A stretch of 64,000 nucleotides of DNA from Portunus trituberculatus. Its lineage: Eukaryota > Arthropoda > Malacostraca > Decapoda > Portunidae. This document shows positions 23,001 through 33,229 of this stretch, piece by piece (position 1 is the stretch's first letter; each line of letters begins with the position of its first letter). Made by a program: the position numbers and the translations under genes. Location: positions 30,931,861-30,995,860 of the forward strand of contig NC_059304.1 of NCBI RefSeq assembly GCF_017591435.1, given 5' to 3'. The notes beneath the pieces were generated by a model. The model made no database searches and was not told the DNA's origin. It saw only the letters and a program-made list of their open reading frames with translations.

Positions 23001-23370
23001 AAGGCCACGAATGTTGCAGAAATTGATAGTGAAAGTATTAGATGAAGTGTCAAGACACCCAAGGTCGACAGCAGAGGGCAGTCCGACCTGGGGACATTTA
23101 TGGTCCCCTCCCCAGAGGGGGACTCCGAGGCAGGGCGTGGTGAAGCCATTATTAAATTTTGATTTGAAGAGAGTGTAAAAGTGTAAGGTGTTGTAGTGTA
23201 GTGTAGGAAGTAGTAGAAGTTGTCTTTAGAGGGCAGGCTGCAGCTGCTCAATTGTATAAATGAGACCACAAAGGGAACCGGGAAGAGAGGACACGGGGAA
23301 TCACTCAGTCTGCAGCACTGCCTACATCCCCGTAAGTACCTCTCCTGGAGTATTCCACCGGGCGGCAGGT
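20057..23370 (-). mobile_element. Jockey-like LINE, near full-length of ORF2 with poly(A) tail
   Basis: The 3' end is a ~33-nt poly(T) on the plus strand (20058-20090), i.e. a poly(A) tail of a minus-strand element. Upstream on the minus strand come the RT and an endonuclease region; the 5' limit near 23370 is placed where the interrupted older LINE resumes. The element lies wholly inside the mucolipin intron, antisense to the gene. Confidence 0.8.
20219..22982 (-). pseudogene. Jockey-like ORF2 (endonuclease-RT) pseudogene
   Basis: Minus-strand pieces in order: endonuclease (PHLLFLTETQLS, then LGSSDHNLISVTC near 22400), linker (PKAKKPWFNSACSRAVNDRE), RT finger (SRKAYGPDGVPPVVLK, 21720-21660), palm (QYGFRKGRSTGDLL; AVGLDISKAFDRVWHKSL), the SYADDTTLHYS active-site motif at about 21025-21058, thumb, and a C-terminal region (YTGKLWNSLPVSVFPPAYDL) before the tail. 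The pieces lie in different frames, so several frameshifts separate them. Assignment to the jockey clade rests on motif appearance. Confidence 0.8.
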
Positions 23371-23703
23371 GACTACTGCCTACTCCATCATCTGCAAATG
23401 CAACTGTCAACCTCATCTACCATATCATTAATATTCACTGGGAACATTACAGGGACCAAGACTGTTCTCTGTGGAACTCCACTTATATCTCTACACCATT
23501 TTTTTATTTTTCATTCTATAACTGTTCTCATTTCTCTGTCCTTTAAGAAGTCTACTATCCAATCCAGTATTTTGTCCTGTAAACCCCCTATATTTTCAAA
23601 TTTCCATAACAATCTCTGATGAGGTACTTTATCAAATGTCTTTTTTAGGTATGAGTAGACACAGTCAGCCCAACCATCCCTCTCTTGAATTATGTCAATT
23701 GTT
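23370..23703 (-). mobile_element. LINE family 2 RT fragment, 5' part, next to the mucolipin splice acceptor
   Basis: The minus strand reads IIQERDGWADCVYSYLKKTF, then DKVPHQRLLWKF, a GVPQ-like motif and AFADD (with a frameshift before it), i.e. RT palm motifs A to C. It ends about 40 bp upstream of the exon at 23742, so the last LINE-derived base lies just outside the acceptor's polypyrimidine tract. Confidence 0.8.
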
Positions 23704-23741
23704 ATACTGTAAAAACTTATGTTATGACTTCTATTCCACAG

Positions 23742-23933
23742 TTGTGCCTCTTTGCTCAGCAGCGATACAGCCATGTGAACTACCTTTGGGACACTAAGAT
23801 ATCCTTCTCACACATGTTCCTCAAGGGTTGGGATGCTACCAGAGAAGTTCAAGTATATCCTCCTGGATCAGGTCCTCTGGCTGTATATGAAAAACAAGAT
23901 TTTTTCCAGTATCTAGATTATGCCATCACAACG
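23742..23933 (+). CDS. TRPML: Mucolipin/TRPML-like cation channel, internal exon (first luminal loop)
   Basis: A 192-bp exon (64 codons, phase 0 at both ends) between TTCTATTCCACAG and GTAAGT. It continues the previous exon directly: LCLFAQQRYSHVNYLWDTKI, then FSHMFLKGWDATREVQVYPP and AVYEKQDFFQYLDYAITT. In the family this is the end of helix S1 and the start of the large luminal S1-S2 domain, with the typical (S/A)F(S/R)HLFLxGW block. No stops. The luminal-domain remainder and pore exons were not seen in the following 40 kb, so the next intron is very long or later exons lie beyond the window. Confidence 0.87.
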
Positions 23934-23951
23934 GTAAGTTTGTATCATATA

Positions 23952-24247
23952 TTTGTAAGATTAAATGAGTACTTACTAAGTGTGAAGTTTGATCGTAATT
24001 TTAAGAATATTTAACTGTGTCACTAAGATAGTAAACGAGATGTCCACAGTGCTCGCTCCACGTCAGTCCTTTAGAGAGTGGGTTTGAGGAAACAGTATTT
24101 TAGATATGCAAACAGTCTATGCCAGAGGCACACTTGAAGTTGCAGGGTTGGGTAGGGAGGGCGTATACTACCTCAGTGATGCAGTTGAATGTTCATGAAA
24201 GTACAATCAAACTTCACACTTGGTAAATATTTGTTTAATTTTACAAT
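23952..24247. mobile_element. MITE-like inverted-repeat element just after the mucolipin exon
   Basis: A left arm at about 23952-23997 and a right arm at about 24201-24247 are imperfect reverse complements over ~45 bp. The best block is AAGTGTGAAGTTTGAT against its exact inverse. The ~200-bp centre has no coding sequence. It lies about 19 bp past the splice donor. Superfamily not determined. Confidence 0.65.
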
Positions 24248-24297
24248 TTCATGTCACAGCATCTAACTGACGTCACCGGTAGCCAACAAGATATATA

Positions 24298-25360
24298 CAG
24301 GCAAACCCCGTTTAACGAAGCTTCACACAATGAAATTTCGCTACAACAAAGGTTTCGTTTTACTACCATCTGCTCGTTTAACGAACACCAAACTCGCTTT
24401 AACGAAGTTTTATCCTGGTAATTTTTTCCAAATTTGAAAGCCCCACCATATCATGCAAGCTGCCAGGCTTTTGAATACACCAGGAGCTGCTGGTACTAAG
24501 GCCTGCCTCAGGAGAAATCCTGAGACACCTGTAGAATAAAGATCAAGATCAAGCCTCTCGTGGACAACACAGGCGCTGCCGTTACAAAGGCCTGACTCAG
24601 AAGAAATTCTGCGTCACCTGTAGCATCAAGATCAAGATCAAGATCATGCGCACCACTTACTCCCCAGTCAAAACATAACAGCATCACCAGCAGCTCATCT
24701 TTCCTAGTTCAACTTACCACCAAAACGCCCTGCAATGTGGCCTAACTTTCCTAAGAAGACCAGGAAGTGTCTTACTCTCGAAGTGAAGCTGGGTATTATT
24801 CACAGACAAGAGAGAGGCCAGAAAACTAATAACATTGCTTGCCACCATCTTGACTCCATCTACTGTCTACTATTTTCAAGTCAGCAGACTCTATTAAGAA
24901 GGCTGGTGAGACCGGATCTTCCTTGAAAGCTAAAAGAACCACCTGAACTTGTGACTCTACAATGGATAAAATGGAAAGCCTTGTGGAAATGTGGTACATA
25001 CGTTTTGTATGCGGTACCATGATGCGCACTTTGTTTATATTCAACAGGTTGCCGGTTATTGTATTTCCTGTTTCACTCTCCCTCCCTTCATAAAGTCAAG
25101 ATCATCAACATTATAAAGTTACTTACATACATACATAGTGTACATTATAATGACTTAAATTAAACTACCTAAATGTTTAACTTCATAATTTTTACTTTCA
25201 TTAAACCTTTTACTGTACTATGATGCACTCTCGCTTTGCTTACTCTCAATGGAAGTTTAAATCAGGGGTTAAACTTGTTATAATCGGTTTGCTTAATGAA
25301 GTTTCGCTTAACGAAGTGATTTTTAGGAACGTAATCCCTTCATTAAGCGGGAGTTGCCTG
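24298..25360 (+). mobile_element. Tigger deletion derivative
   Basis: TIRs begin CAGGCAAACCCCGTTTAACG on the left and match the inverted right end at 19 of 23 positions; TA at 24296-24297 and 25361-25362. It contains a plus-strand start of a Tigger transposase at 24735 (TRKCLTLEVKLGIIHRQERG), followed by sequence without the catalytic domain. An ~80-bp direct repeat with ATCAAG units lies at 24499-24640. Its right third recurs at 39472-39762. Confidence 0.85.
24735..24926 (+). pseudogene. Tigger transposase N-terminal remnant
   Basis: Opens with MWPNFPKKTRKCLTLEVKLG, the helix-turn-helix region of Tigger/CENP-B-like proteins, and frameshifts out of homology within ~40 residues. No DDE core follows. 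Confidence 0.65.
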
Positions 25361-25471
25361 TATTTCTATCAGAGATCTATACTTGCTTATGAATTATTAA
25401 GATGAGAAAAGAATTTGCCTCAGTCAGCCAAGTTACCCCCCGTTTCCTCTCTGTCTCTCTGCACACACCAC

Positions 25472-25547
<76 letters not shown>
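25472..25547. repeat. (CT)n microsatellite
   Basis: Pure CT tract of about 76 bp. The Arg-Glu reading frame on the minus strand is a by-product. The neighbouring 25548-25860 segment has no recognised feature. Confidence 0.95.
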
Positions 25548-25549
<2 letters not shown>

Positions 25550-25889
25550 TCCATCCTGGCTGGTAGCGGGAGAGCAAGTGACCCATAAATTAACACGATC
25601 ACTTTGACCTGTTACCTCACTCAGTCACCCAAAGGGATGTGACAGTGCTCAGAGGAAACGTTGTCAAGTATTGTTGTATTTGCAAAAACAATGCAAAATA
25701 TATTAAAAAATAAGCATAGATTACACTAGCTTGCCTTTTTCGTGCATCACAATGTATATATACCACAACACCATTCAGTTTCGAAGCATTAAGTATCTGA
25801 CTTGAGTTGCATATTGTACAAGTGTGACAGCGCTGCAGACCAGGAAATCCTTGAAAAGTCAACGCCTAAATGATCTTAATAAAATGGTC

Positions 25890-27222
25890 AGACTATAGGT
25901 CTTCCTTGTCTTTCTTTTCAGTGCCAATGATTATCTTGTACATTGTTATTAGATCTCCTTGTTCTCTTCTATCTTGTAACGTTGGTAATCCCATTTCCTT
26001 CAGCCGCTCTTCATATTGAGGTCCTTTAGTTCCAGCACCATCTTTGTAGCAATCTTCTGTATCTGTCCTAATCTTCTCATATCTATTATAGAGCTTGGAG
26101 ACCACACCGCAGCTGCACATTCCAGCTTTGGACATATCATGCTTGTGATGATTTTTTTCTTCATACCTTTGTCCATGAATTGAAATGCCACTCTTATATT
26201 AGTCAACATTTTATATGAAAATCCAACTATCTTGCTCATGTGTTTTTTAGGGTTCAGATTTTCCTGTATAATCAATTCCAGATCTTTTTCTTCTGTAGTC
26301 TTCATTATTTGTTCCCATCAAATAGTCCCATACCAGTCTTCTTTTGCTCTTTCCTAGTTCCATTATATGACATTTCTTTCCATTGAACTCAAATTTCCAT
26401 TTCTTACTCCACTCATAGATCTTGTTTATATCATCTTGTAACAGCAAACATTCCTCATGGGTTTTGATAACTCTTAATAGTTTTGCATCATCAGCAAATA
26501 GATTAATGTAACTGTTTATCCCATTGTGAGTGTCATTTACATAAATCTGAAATATAATGGGGCAAACACTGACTCTTGTGGCACACTGCTTGTTACTTTA
26601 CCCTAAGAAGAGTATGTATCTCTGATCACAGTTCTCATCTCCCTGTCCTTCAAATAATCCCTTGTCCACTCTAACAAAGTTCCTCACAGTCGTCCTATGC
26701 TCTCTAGTTTCCAAAGTAGTCTTCCAAGAGGGACTTTATCAAAAGCCTTTTTTATGTCCAGGTTTACTGTGTCCACCTATCCATCTTTGTTATCCAGTCC
26801 TTCTATTACCCTCGAGTAGAAGCTTAATAAATTTGACACACGTGACCATCCTGTCCTGAATCCAAATTGTTTGTTTATTATGATTTGTTCTTCTTACAGA
26901 TGTTTAACCCATTTTTTCTTGATAACTATTTTACACAACTTTCCCATAAAGCTTGTAAGAGACACTGGTCTGTAATTTAATAGCTCAGTTGCCTTTCCTC
27001 CTTTAAATATCAGTATTATGTTGGCTCTTTTCCATTCTAGTGGAAGTTTCTCTTCTCTAGTGAACTTTTATTTTCCAAATTGGATCCAGTTGTTGCTCTT
27101 TACATGGTTTTACCATCCAGCCTGAAACACCATCTGGCCCCGTTGCTCCTCTGACATCCAAATTATCCAATAATCTTCTAAAATCTTCTTTGTGCACTGT
27201 GATTTCTTTTAATCCTTATGAC
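25890..27222 (-). mobile_element. LINE family 2 fragment (RT and 3' part)
   Basis: Minus-strand order: RT finger DNLDVRGATGPDGVSGW (near 27150), palm pieces, then YEWSKKWKFEFNGKKCHIME (near 26400), and the C-terminal region KIITSMICPKLECAAAVWSP (26110-26160) and GLPTLQDRREQGDLITMYKI. Stops and frameshifts throughout. Its upstream part is cut at 27222 exactly where the CR1-like LINE begins. Confidence 0.8.
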
Positions 27223-27484
27223 ATAAATAATAGGATAACAAAGGGCCACCAGGCCCGATCTAGGTTATCCTGTATCAGTCGCACAGCGACCTTGTCTTCA
27301 GTACTTAAAGATACACTTACAAGTACACAATACATTATATACTAATTCTAAATATTTGGCCCATTAACAGGGCTAAGTTTTGCAGCGAATTCCAATACAA
27401 TCTGTGATCCCCATACATGGGGATCATGTCTTGTTTAACTATAGTAAATTTCTTATAAAAACTATCATGCACCACTATACATAA

Positions 27485-27868
27485 TTATAAATCTAATAAA
27501 TTTAAGTGCTTAGCTAATCTGTTTTTAAACATTGTCAAACTAGTGTTGTTTACAACCCTCTCTGGCAATGCATTCCAGAAGTCTACCACCCTATGACTAA
27601 AGAAATATTTTCTTATATCTAACCTGCAGCCTTGCTTTCTAATCTTCCTGCCATGATTTCTAGTCCTACTTCCCTCCTCTAAGGTAAACAAAGATCTCAC
27701 ATCTATGTAGTTTGTATCTGAGAACATTTTAAATAACTCTATCATATCCCCTCTTATACATCTCCTCTCAAATGAAAACATGTTTAATTCCTTTAATCTA
27801 TCTCTATACTCCAGGCGCTTTAATGCTGGTATCATCCTAGTTGCTCTTCTCTGAATTGCTTCTAACAT
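27485..27868 (-). pseudogene. CR1-like LINE ORF2 C-terminal domain (frameshifted continuation)
   Basis: Reads AIQRRATRMIPALKRLEYRD, RLKELNMFSFERRCIRGDMI and VVDFWNALPERVVNNTSL, the standard post-RT region of CR1-type LINEs. It is separated from the RT frame by a frameshift near 27985 and stop codons between 27868 and 27985. Confidence 0.8.
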
Positions 27869-27983
27869 GTTGATATCCTACCTATAATGGGGTGACCAGA
27901 CCTGTATGGAATACTATAAATGGGGCCTAACATAGGAATTATATAAGCTACGCACCACTTCCTTACTTTTATAACTAATGTTT

Positions 27984-29843
27984 CTATTTTATAAAACCCA
28001 GGATCCTATTTGCCCTATTTCTTGCTTCTAAACATTGCTTTGAAAATTTCATAGTCCTGTCTATCACTACTTCTAAATCCTTTCCCTTCTCTACTGCCTC
28101 TAGCCAACATCCCTCCATCTCATAGCTAAAGTTTGTGTTGTCTTTACCTAAATGCATAACCTGACACTTTTTAGAATTAAACTCCATCTGCCACCTGTCT
28201 GCCCATGCTATCAGCCTGTCCAGGTCTCGTTGTATTCTGTAATTGTCCTTTTCACCCTGTACTGCACGTGCTATCTTAGTATCATCTGCAAACTTTGATA
28301 CTTTGCTACTAATTCCTATATTTAAATCGTTAATGTACACCAAGAAAAGAAGAGGTCCTAGCACTGATCCTTGGGGTACCCCACTAACCACTTCCTTCCA
28401 CTCAGACATTGCCCCATTTAATACTACTCTCTGTTTCCTATCAGAAAGCCATTCACTAATCCAGTCAACTAACCTACCCCCTATCCCATGTCGTCTCAAT
28501 TTGTACACTAGCCTCCTATGCGGTACCTTATCAAACGCCTTGCTAAAATCTAGATATATAACATCTATGCTATTTCCATCATCTAACTCCTTGGTAATAT
28601 ATTCTAAGATATCAAGCAAATTTGTAAGACAGGACCTCCCTTTTCTAAAGCCATGTTGGGTATCTCTAATTAATCTATTCTCATTTAAATGCTCCCAAAT
28701 ACTACCCTTAATGATTTTCTCTAGTATCTTACATACTATACTAGTTAAACTGATCGGTCTATAATTATTTGCATCATCCTTCCTACCTTTTTTAGATATT
28801 GGTGTTACATTAGCTAACTTCCAGTCCTGAGGTATCTCAGCAAACCTAAGTGATCTTTCAAAGATGAACTTAAGTGCTTCAGAAATACTGTCTACACCCT
28901 CCCTAAGTACTCTGGCATGTAGCTCATCAGGACCACTAGCTTTCCTGTCATCTAGTTCAAGAATAAATTTCCTAATAATTCCCGGTTTTATATCAATAAT
29001 TTCTAAAGCTCTTAAACTACTCGTCGCACTGTTTGTAACAGGATTTCTTATTCTTTCCCTAGTAAATACTGAAGAAAATTGTTCATTCAATAATTCTACT
29101 ATGTCTTCATTTTGATCCACTACTAAACCATCTTTTCTGAGTGGTCCAATCCTATCCTTATTTCTTTTATCACTGACCTTGTAATAACTATATAATTTTT
29201 GGCGATCTTTACTCCCAGCTCTAGCTAGTTTTATCTCTGCCTGCCTTTTACTTTTTTTTATAACCTTACTCAAATCATCCCTGACCTGTCTGTACCTAAT
29301 CAAATCTACATCTTTCCCACTTTTCTGCAACTCTTTATATGCCCTCTTCTTCTCTCTGATCTGTTTACCTATCTCGTGAGTCCACCATAATGGCTTCCTG
29401 TTTCTCTGCCTTATATCTTTGTAAGGGATACACTGCATCACTATATCCTTTACTACAACCTTAAAAATATCCCACATCTCCTCTGCAGTTTTGTTTCCAA
29501 AACTATCTTCCCAGTTTACCTCTCCTAATAACTGACATAACCTACCATAATTGCCTTTCCGATAGTTTGGGCCTGTAATCTTATTCACTATATTATCCCT
29601 ACTGGAATTAATGATAAATCTAATTATATGATGGTCACTGTTTGCTAAAGTCTCTCCTACCTCAACTTCCTTTAAATAATGCTCAATATTTGTTAGTACT
29701 ATGTCTAAAACCTTCCTCCCCCTAGTAGGTTTATCTACCATCTGCACTAAATAGTTATCCTGAAAACTTTCCATAAACTTATTTTCACTAGCATCTCCTA
29801 CCGTCCTCTCCCAGTTTACTGACTTAAGATTAAAATTCCCCAA
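27984..29843 (-). CDS. CR1-like LINE ORF2: endonuclease C terminus plus reverse transcriptase
   Basis: A 619-codon open frame. Residues 1-80 are the end of an apurinic endonuclease (GNFN at 2-5 where GDFN is usual, SDHH at 69-72). RT: KASGPDELHARVL (301-313), WKLANVTPISKKG (341-353), YRPISLTS (361-368), GFRKGRSC (398-405), motif A YLDFSKAFDKVPH (430-442), SGVPQGSVLGPLLF (487-500) and the active site KFADDTK (517-523). All catalytic Asp residues are present. The frame breaks after ANRILGFIK; the C-terminal domain continues in another frame at 27485-27868. The rest of the endonuclease lies upstream in other frames, so the element is not intact. Confidence 0.85.
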   Translation of the reverse strand: MGNFNLKSVNWERTVGDASENKFMESFQDNYLVQMVDKPTRGRKVLDIVLTNIEHYLKEVEVGETLANSDHHIIRFIINSSRDNIVNKITGPNYRKGNYGRLCQLLGEVNWEDSFGNKTAEEMWDIFKVVVKDIVMQCIPYKDIRQRNRKPLWWTHEIGKQIREKKRAYKELQKSGKDVDLIRYRQVRDDLSKVIKKSKRQAEIKLARAGSKDRQKLYSYYKVSDKRNKDRIGPLRKDGLVVDQNEDIVELLNEQFSSVFTRERIRNPVTNSATSSLRALEIIDIKPGIIRKFILELDDRKASGPDELHARVLREGVDSISEALKFIFERSLRFAEIPQDWKLANVTPISKKGRKDDANNYRPISLTSIVCKILEKIIKGSIWEHLNENRLIRDTQHGFRKGRSCLTNLLDILEYITKELDDGNSIDVIYLDFSKAFDKVPHRRLVYKLRRHGIGGRLVDWISEWLSDRKQRVVLNGAMSEWKEVVSGVPQGSVLGPLLFLVYINDLNIGISSKVSKFADDTKIARAVQGEKDNYRIQRDLDRLIAWADRWQMEFNSKKCQVMHLGKDNTNFSYEMEGCWLEAVEKGKDLEVVIDRTMKFSKQCLEARNRANRILGFIK

Positions 29844-30081
29844 GATAATTTTCTGACTAGTACACCCCCTATTTATTTAATCTACCATAAGGTTGTCTAC
29901 ATCTGCTGACTGGTTAGGTGGTCTAAAAAGCTCCTACTCTAATAACCTTACTTTTGTTTATTCTAACATCCTTTGCAGTGCAATGTTCTATTTAGTTCTG
30001 TAAAATCTTCTACAGTGGACACCGTTTTCAAGCTCTCTTTCATTATTTCGCACATTTCCTTCTCTGATTGGTATGTTTTCC

Positions 30082-30082
<1 letters not shown>

Positions 30083-30128
<46 letters not shown>
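30083..30128. repeat. (CA)n microsatellite at a LINE-LINE junction
   Basis: (CA)n tract between the minus-strand CR1-like LINE and the plus-strand LINE 3' fragment. Confidence 0.95.
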
Positions 30129-30130
<2 letters not shown>

Positions 30131-30737
30131 ACTCATTTCCTTGTCCATATAGTAGCATTTCACTATATGGACAAGGAAATGATGAAGAAATTGATAAGTA
30201 CTAAAATAAGACCTAGATTGGAATATGCAGGAGTTGTGTGGACTCCTCATAAAAAGAAACACATAAGAAAATTAGAGAGACTACAAAAAATGGCTACAAG
30301 AATGGTTCCAGAATTTAAAGGGATGGCATATGAGGAGAGACTAAAGGCAATGGATCTACCAACCTTGGAGCAGAGAAGAGAGAGGGGATCTGATACAAGT
30401 TTATAAATTGATTAACGGAATGGATGAAGTGGATAATGAGAAACTGATCCTGAGAGAAGAATATGACTTTAGAAGCACAAGATCGCATAGTAAGAAACTA
30501 AGGAAGGGACGATGTCTGAGAGATGTTAAAAATTTAGTTTCCATAAAGATGTGTTGAGACTTGGAACAGTTTGAGTGAGGAAGTGGTATCAGCAAAGAGT
30601 GTACATAGTTTTAAAGAAAAATTGGATAAGTGTAGATATGGAGACGGGACCACACGAGCATAAAGCCCAGGCCCTGTAAAACTACAACTAGGTAAATACA
30701 ACTAGGTAAATACACACACACACACACACACACACAC
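30129..30737 (+). mobile_element. LINE family 1, 3' fragment with inverted 5' start and (AC)n tail
   Basis: Encodes LISTKIRPRLEYAGVVWTPH and LPTLEQRRERG, the C-terminal region of the family-1 LINE, then the 3' end: two AACTAGGTAAATAC units and (AC)n to 30737. The first ~25 bp (about 30129-30153) are an inverted copy of the following LINE bases, a 5' inversion. Confidence 0.85.
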
Positions 30738-30878
30738 GGTTGAGAGCGGACGCACTGGCGCAGTTCCGACGATCAGCTGATCTTCACTACACCTGTTGTA
30801 TAGTATTTACAATGGCCTGGGCAGGTAGTGTGGACTCATTTTTTTTTCTCTCTTCATGAAATCAATTATTAAAGAATA

Positions 30879-31379
30879 ATGAGTGAAAAAGATAATCCAT
30901 CCAAATGCAGACATGAGAATAGAGAAGGGGCTGATGATGACTATGACGGTGAGGGAGAACGCGATTCAAGGGTTCGATCGACGACAACTTCACTACTTAA
31001 GAGAGTGTTCAATATTGAATGTAAACTAGATAAACTGATAAAGGAGAAGATGGAAATGAAAGAGAATAAAGAACAGGAAATGGAGTTTATAAGACTGAGA
31101 GAAAGGATAAGAAAAGTGGAAGAAAATGAAGCTAGGCTAAGAGCGGAAAACGAAGAACTAAAAAAGGAAGTAGCTAACTACAAGAAGCAGATGGAAGAAG
31201 GACTCGGTAAAGCCGAGAAAGAAAAGGAGAAGCTGAAAGATCTAGTAAACAAGGAAGAGGAAAGAGTACAGAACGTGATTAAAAAAGAAGTACAAGCATG
31301 GAGAGTCCAAGATAAGAAAGATAAGGCCGATTTTCAGGAGGTGATTCAAGAACAACTTAAAGAAAAGAAGAAAATATGA
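30879..31379 (+). pseudogene. LINE family 1 ORF1, coiled-coil protein (broken)
   Basis: A 166-codon frame from an ATG. The N terminus is acidic/polar, followed by a long Glu/Lys-rich coiled coil from about residue 50 (RLRERIRKVEENEARLRAEN). After a stop at 31377 the homologous reading continues in shifted frames (ENLVREIAEKRR; KSVKDLLKNLNDEDRQ). Family-1 ORF1 elsewhere (38403-39374, 60160-60555) shows the same heptad pattern and a following basic domain, suggesting a nucleic-acid-binding chaperone like other LINE ORF1 proteins (inference). Confidence 0.65.
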
Positions 31380-31822
31380 CAAACAAAATGATAGGAGTCC
31401 TCAAGACAAAAGAAAATCTAGTTAGAGAAATTGCAGAAAAAAGAAGAGTGTAGTCGTATTTGGAATAAAAGAAAAAATATAAAATATAGACCAAAAGAGA
31501 AAAGAAGAAATGAAATCAGTCAAAGACCTACTGAAGAATCTTAATGACGAAGATAGGCAGAACTTGGAAGAGGAAGTAGAAGAAATAAACAGAATGGGAC
31601 CATATCAAGAAGGAAAACGAGACCAATTAAAATATTACTAAAATCACAAGCAGCAACAGAAGAAATATTATATAGAACAACAAAACTTAGAGAAACAGAA
31701 GGCTGCAAGGATATCTATATAAAGAAAAATAGAAATGAGGAAGAAAGGAAGAGATACAATGAACTGGCAGCAGCAGTAAGGAAAAGAATAATGAAAGGTC
31801 AGAAGAGGAGAAGAAGGCATTT

Positions 31823-32511
31823 TTGGAGAATTCTAGGAGACAGGATAAGGAAATGGTATATAAACGAGAAGGAAGAGAAAAAAGTGGAACAAGTTTAACT
31901 AAAAATGATAAAGGCAAAAGACTAAAAATGATGTATACGAACATAGACGGGGTTTTATCAAGTAAATTAGAATTAAGAGATTACATAAGGAAAGAAAATC
32001 CAGATATTATATGCCTGGCTGAAACAAAACTAAATGAGGAAATCAAAATAGTCTTGGATAATAGGTATAATGTATGGAGAAGAGACAGAGTGGGTAAAGG
32101 AGGAGGAGGAGTCATGATAATGTTAAGGAAGGAGATAGTGATCAATCAAGTGGAATGTGGGGAAGGAAAAGCAGAAGTATTGTATATTAAGATGCATATT
32201 AATAAAAAAGAGATAACAATCATTGTAACATATGTGCCACCAAAACAAATTCATGGACCAATCAAGAATATAAAGACATGATAGATGACACAATAAGGAG
32301 TCTAATGAGAATCGTTAAAGAAAGGAGAAAAGTGATATTAGTAGGAGATTTCAACTGTAAAGAAGTGGACTGGGAAAATTATGAAAGTGGTATGGGGGAA
32401 GAAGCCTGGGGAGAAAGATTCTTAAACCTAATGATAGACAATATGATGGACCAGAGAGTAAAGGAATACACAAGATTCAGAGGAAACGACGAGCCGCCAG
32501 ATTGGACCTAG
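31823..32511 (+). pseudogene. LINE family 1 endonuclease domain (broken)
   Basis: Two frames (31823-32281 and 32278-32511) together give MMYTNIDGVLSSKLELRDYI, PDIICLAETKL (catalytic Glu), GGGGVMIMLRKE, TIIVTYVPPK, VILVGDFNCKEVDWE (Asp/Asn pair), and after a further break KCPLGKSDHVILEI (terminal DH). All expected apurinic-type endonuclease motifs are visible, with frameshifts near 32280 and 32505. Confidence 0.8.
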
Positions 32512-33229
32512 TTTTACAAGGGTATACAAATGAATGACGATATAAGATATAAGTGCCCATTGGGAAAGAGTGACCATGTAATATTAGAAATAGATATAGA
32601 AGAAGGAAAGGAAGATAGAGATGATTCATACAAAGGAGACCGATTAAATTACAGAAAGGCTGATATTGAGAATCTCAAGAACTATTTTAAAACGTAGACT
32701 GGGAAGAGATGGAAAACTCAGAGACAATGCAAGACAAATATAACTTATTTTTGGAAATATACAAAACAGGAGTCAGGGAATATGTCCCAAAATATAGACC
32801 AAAAGAAGAAGGAAAGAAAGATTGGTTTAATGCAAGGTGTGCCAAGGCAAAGGAGAAAAGAGATGGAGCATGGAAAAGGTGGAGGAGAAATAGGAATCCA
32901 ACAAACAAGGAAAACTTCAAGGCAGCGAGAAATGAATATGTTAAGGTGAGGAAGGAAGAGGAAAAGAACTTGAAAAGATATTGTCGAAAAATGTAAGGAG
33001 CAACCAAAATTGTTCTATAGATTCATAAATGGAAAAATTAGGCAAAAAGAAACAATAGAAAGGTTAAAAGGAGAGAACGGGATGGTGGAAGACCCAAAAG
33101 TATGGCAGAACTATTAAATAAAAATTCCAGGAGGTCTTTACTAAAGAATCCAAATTTGAGAGGCCACAGGGTAATAGAGAGACAATCTATATGAAAGAGA
33201 TTAAAGTAACCAAGCTTGAAATAAAAGAG

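Larger units (their letters stand above)
27225..30082 (-). mobile_element. CR1-like LINE, 5'-truncated, best preserved RT in the window
   Basis: Covers endonuclease (from about 30080, in shifted frames), RT and C-terminal region, ending 3' with a GGGCCTGGTGGCCCTTTG tail segment near 27250. The 5' side ends at the (CA)n tract at 30083-30128. CR1-clade assignment comes from the combination of RT motifs and the RPHLxYxxQxWSPHYR region after the thumb. Confidence 0.85.

Noticed and set aside
28243..28764. 173-codon plus-strand frame opposite the CR1-like RT
   Set aside because: Antisense shadow of the 619-codon frame; no family resemblance.
30083..30128. CRISPR-like or satellite array at AC and TA tracts
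   Set aside because: Simple dinucleotide repeats with no spacers or unit structure.
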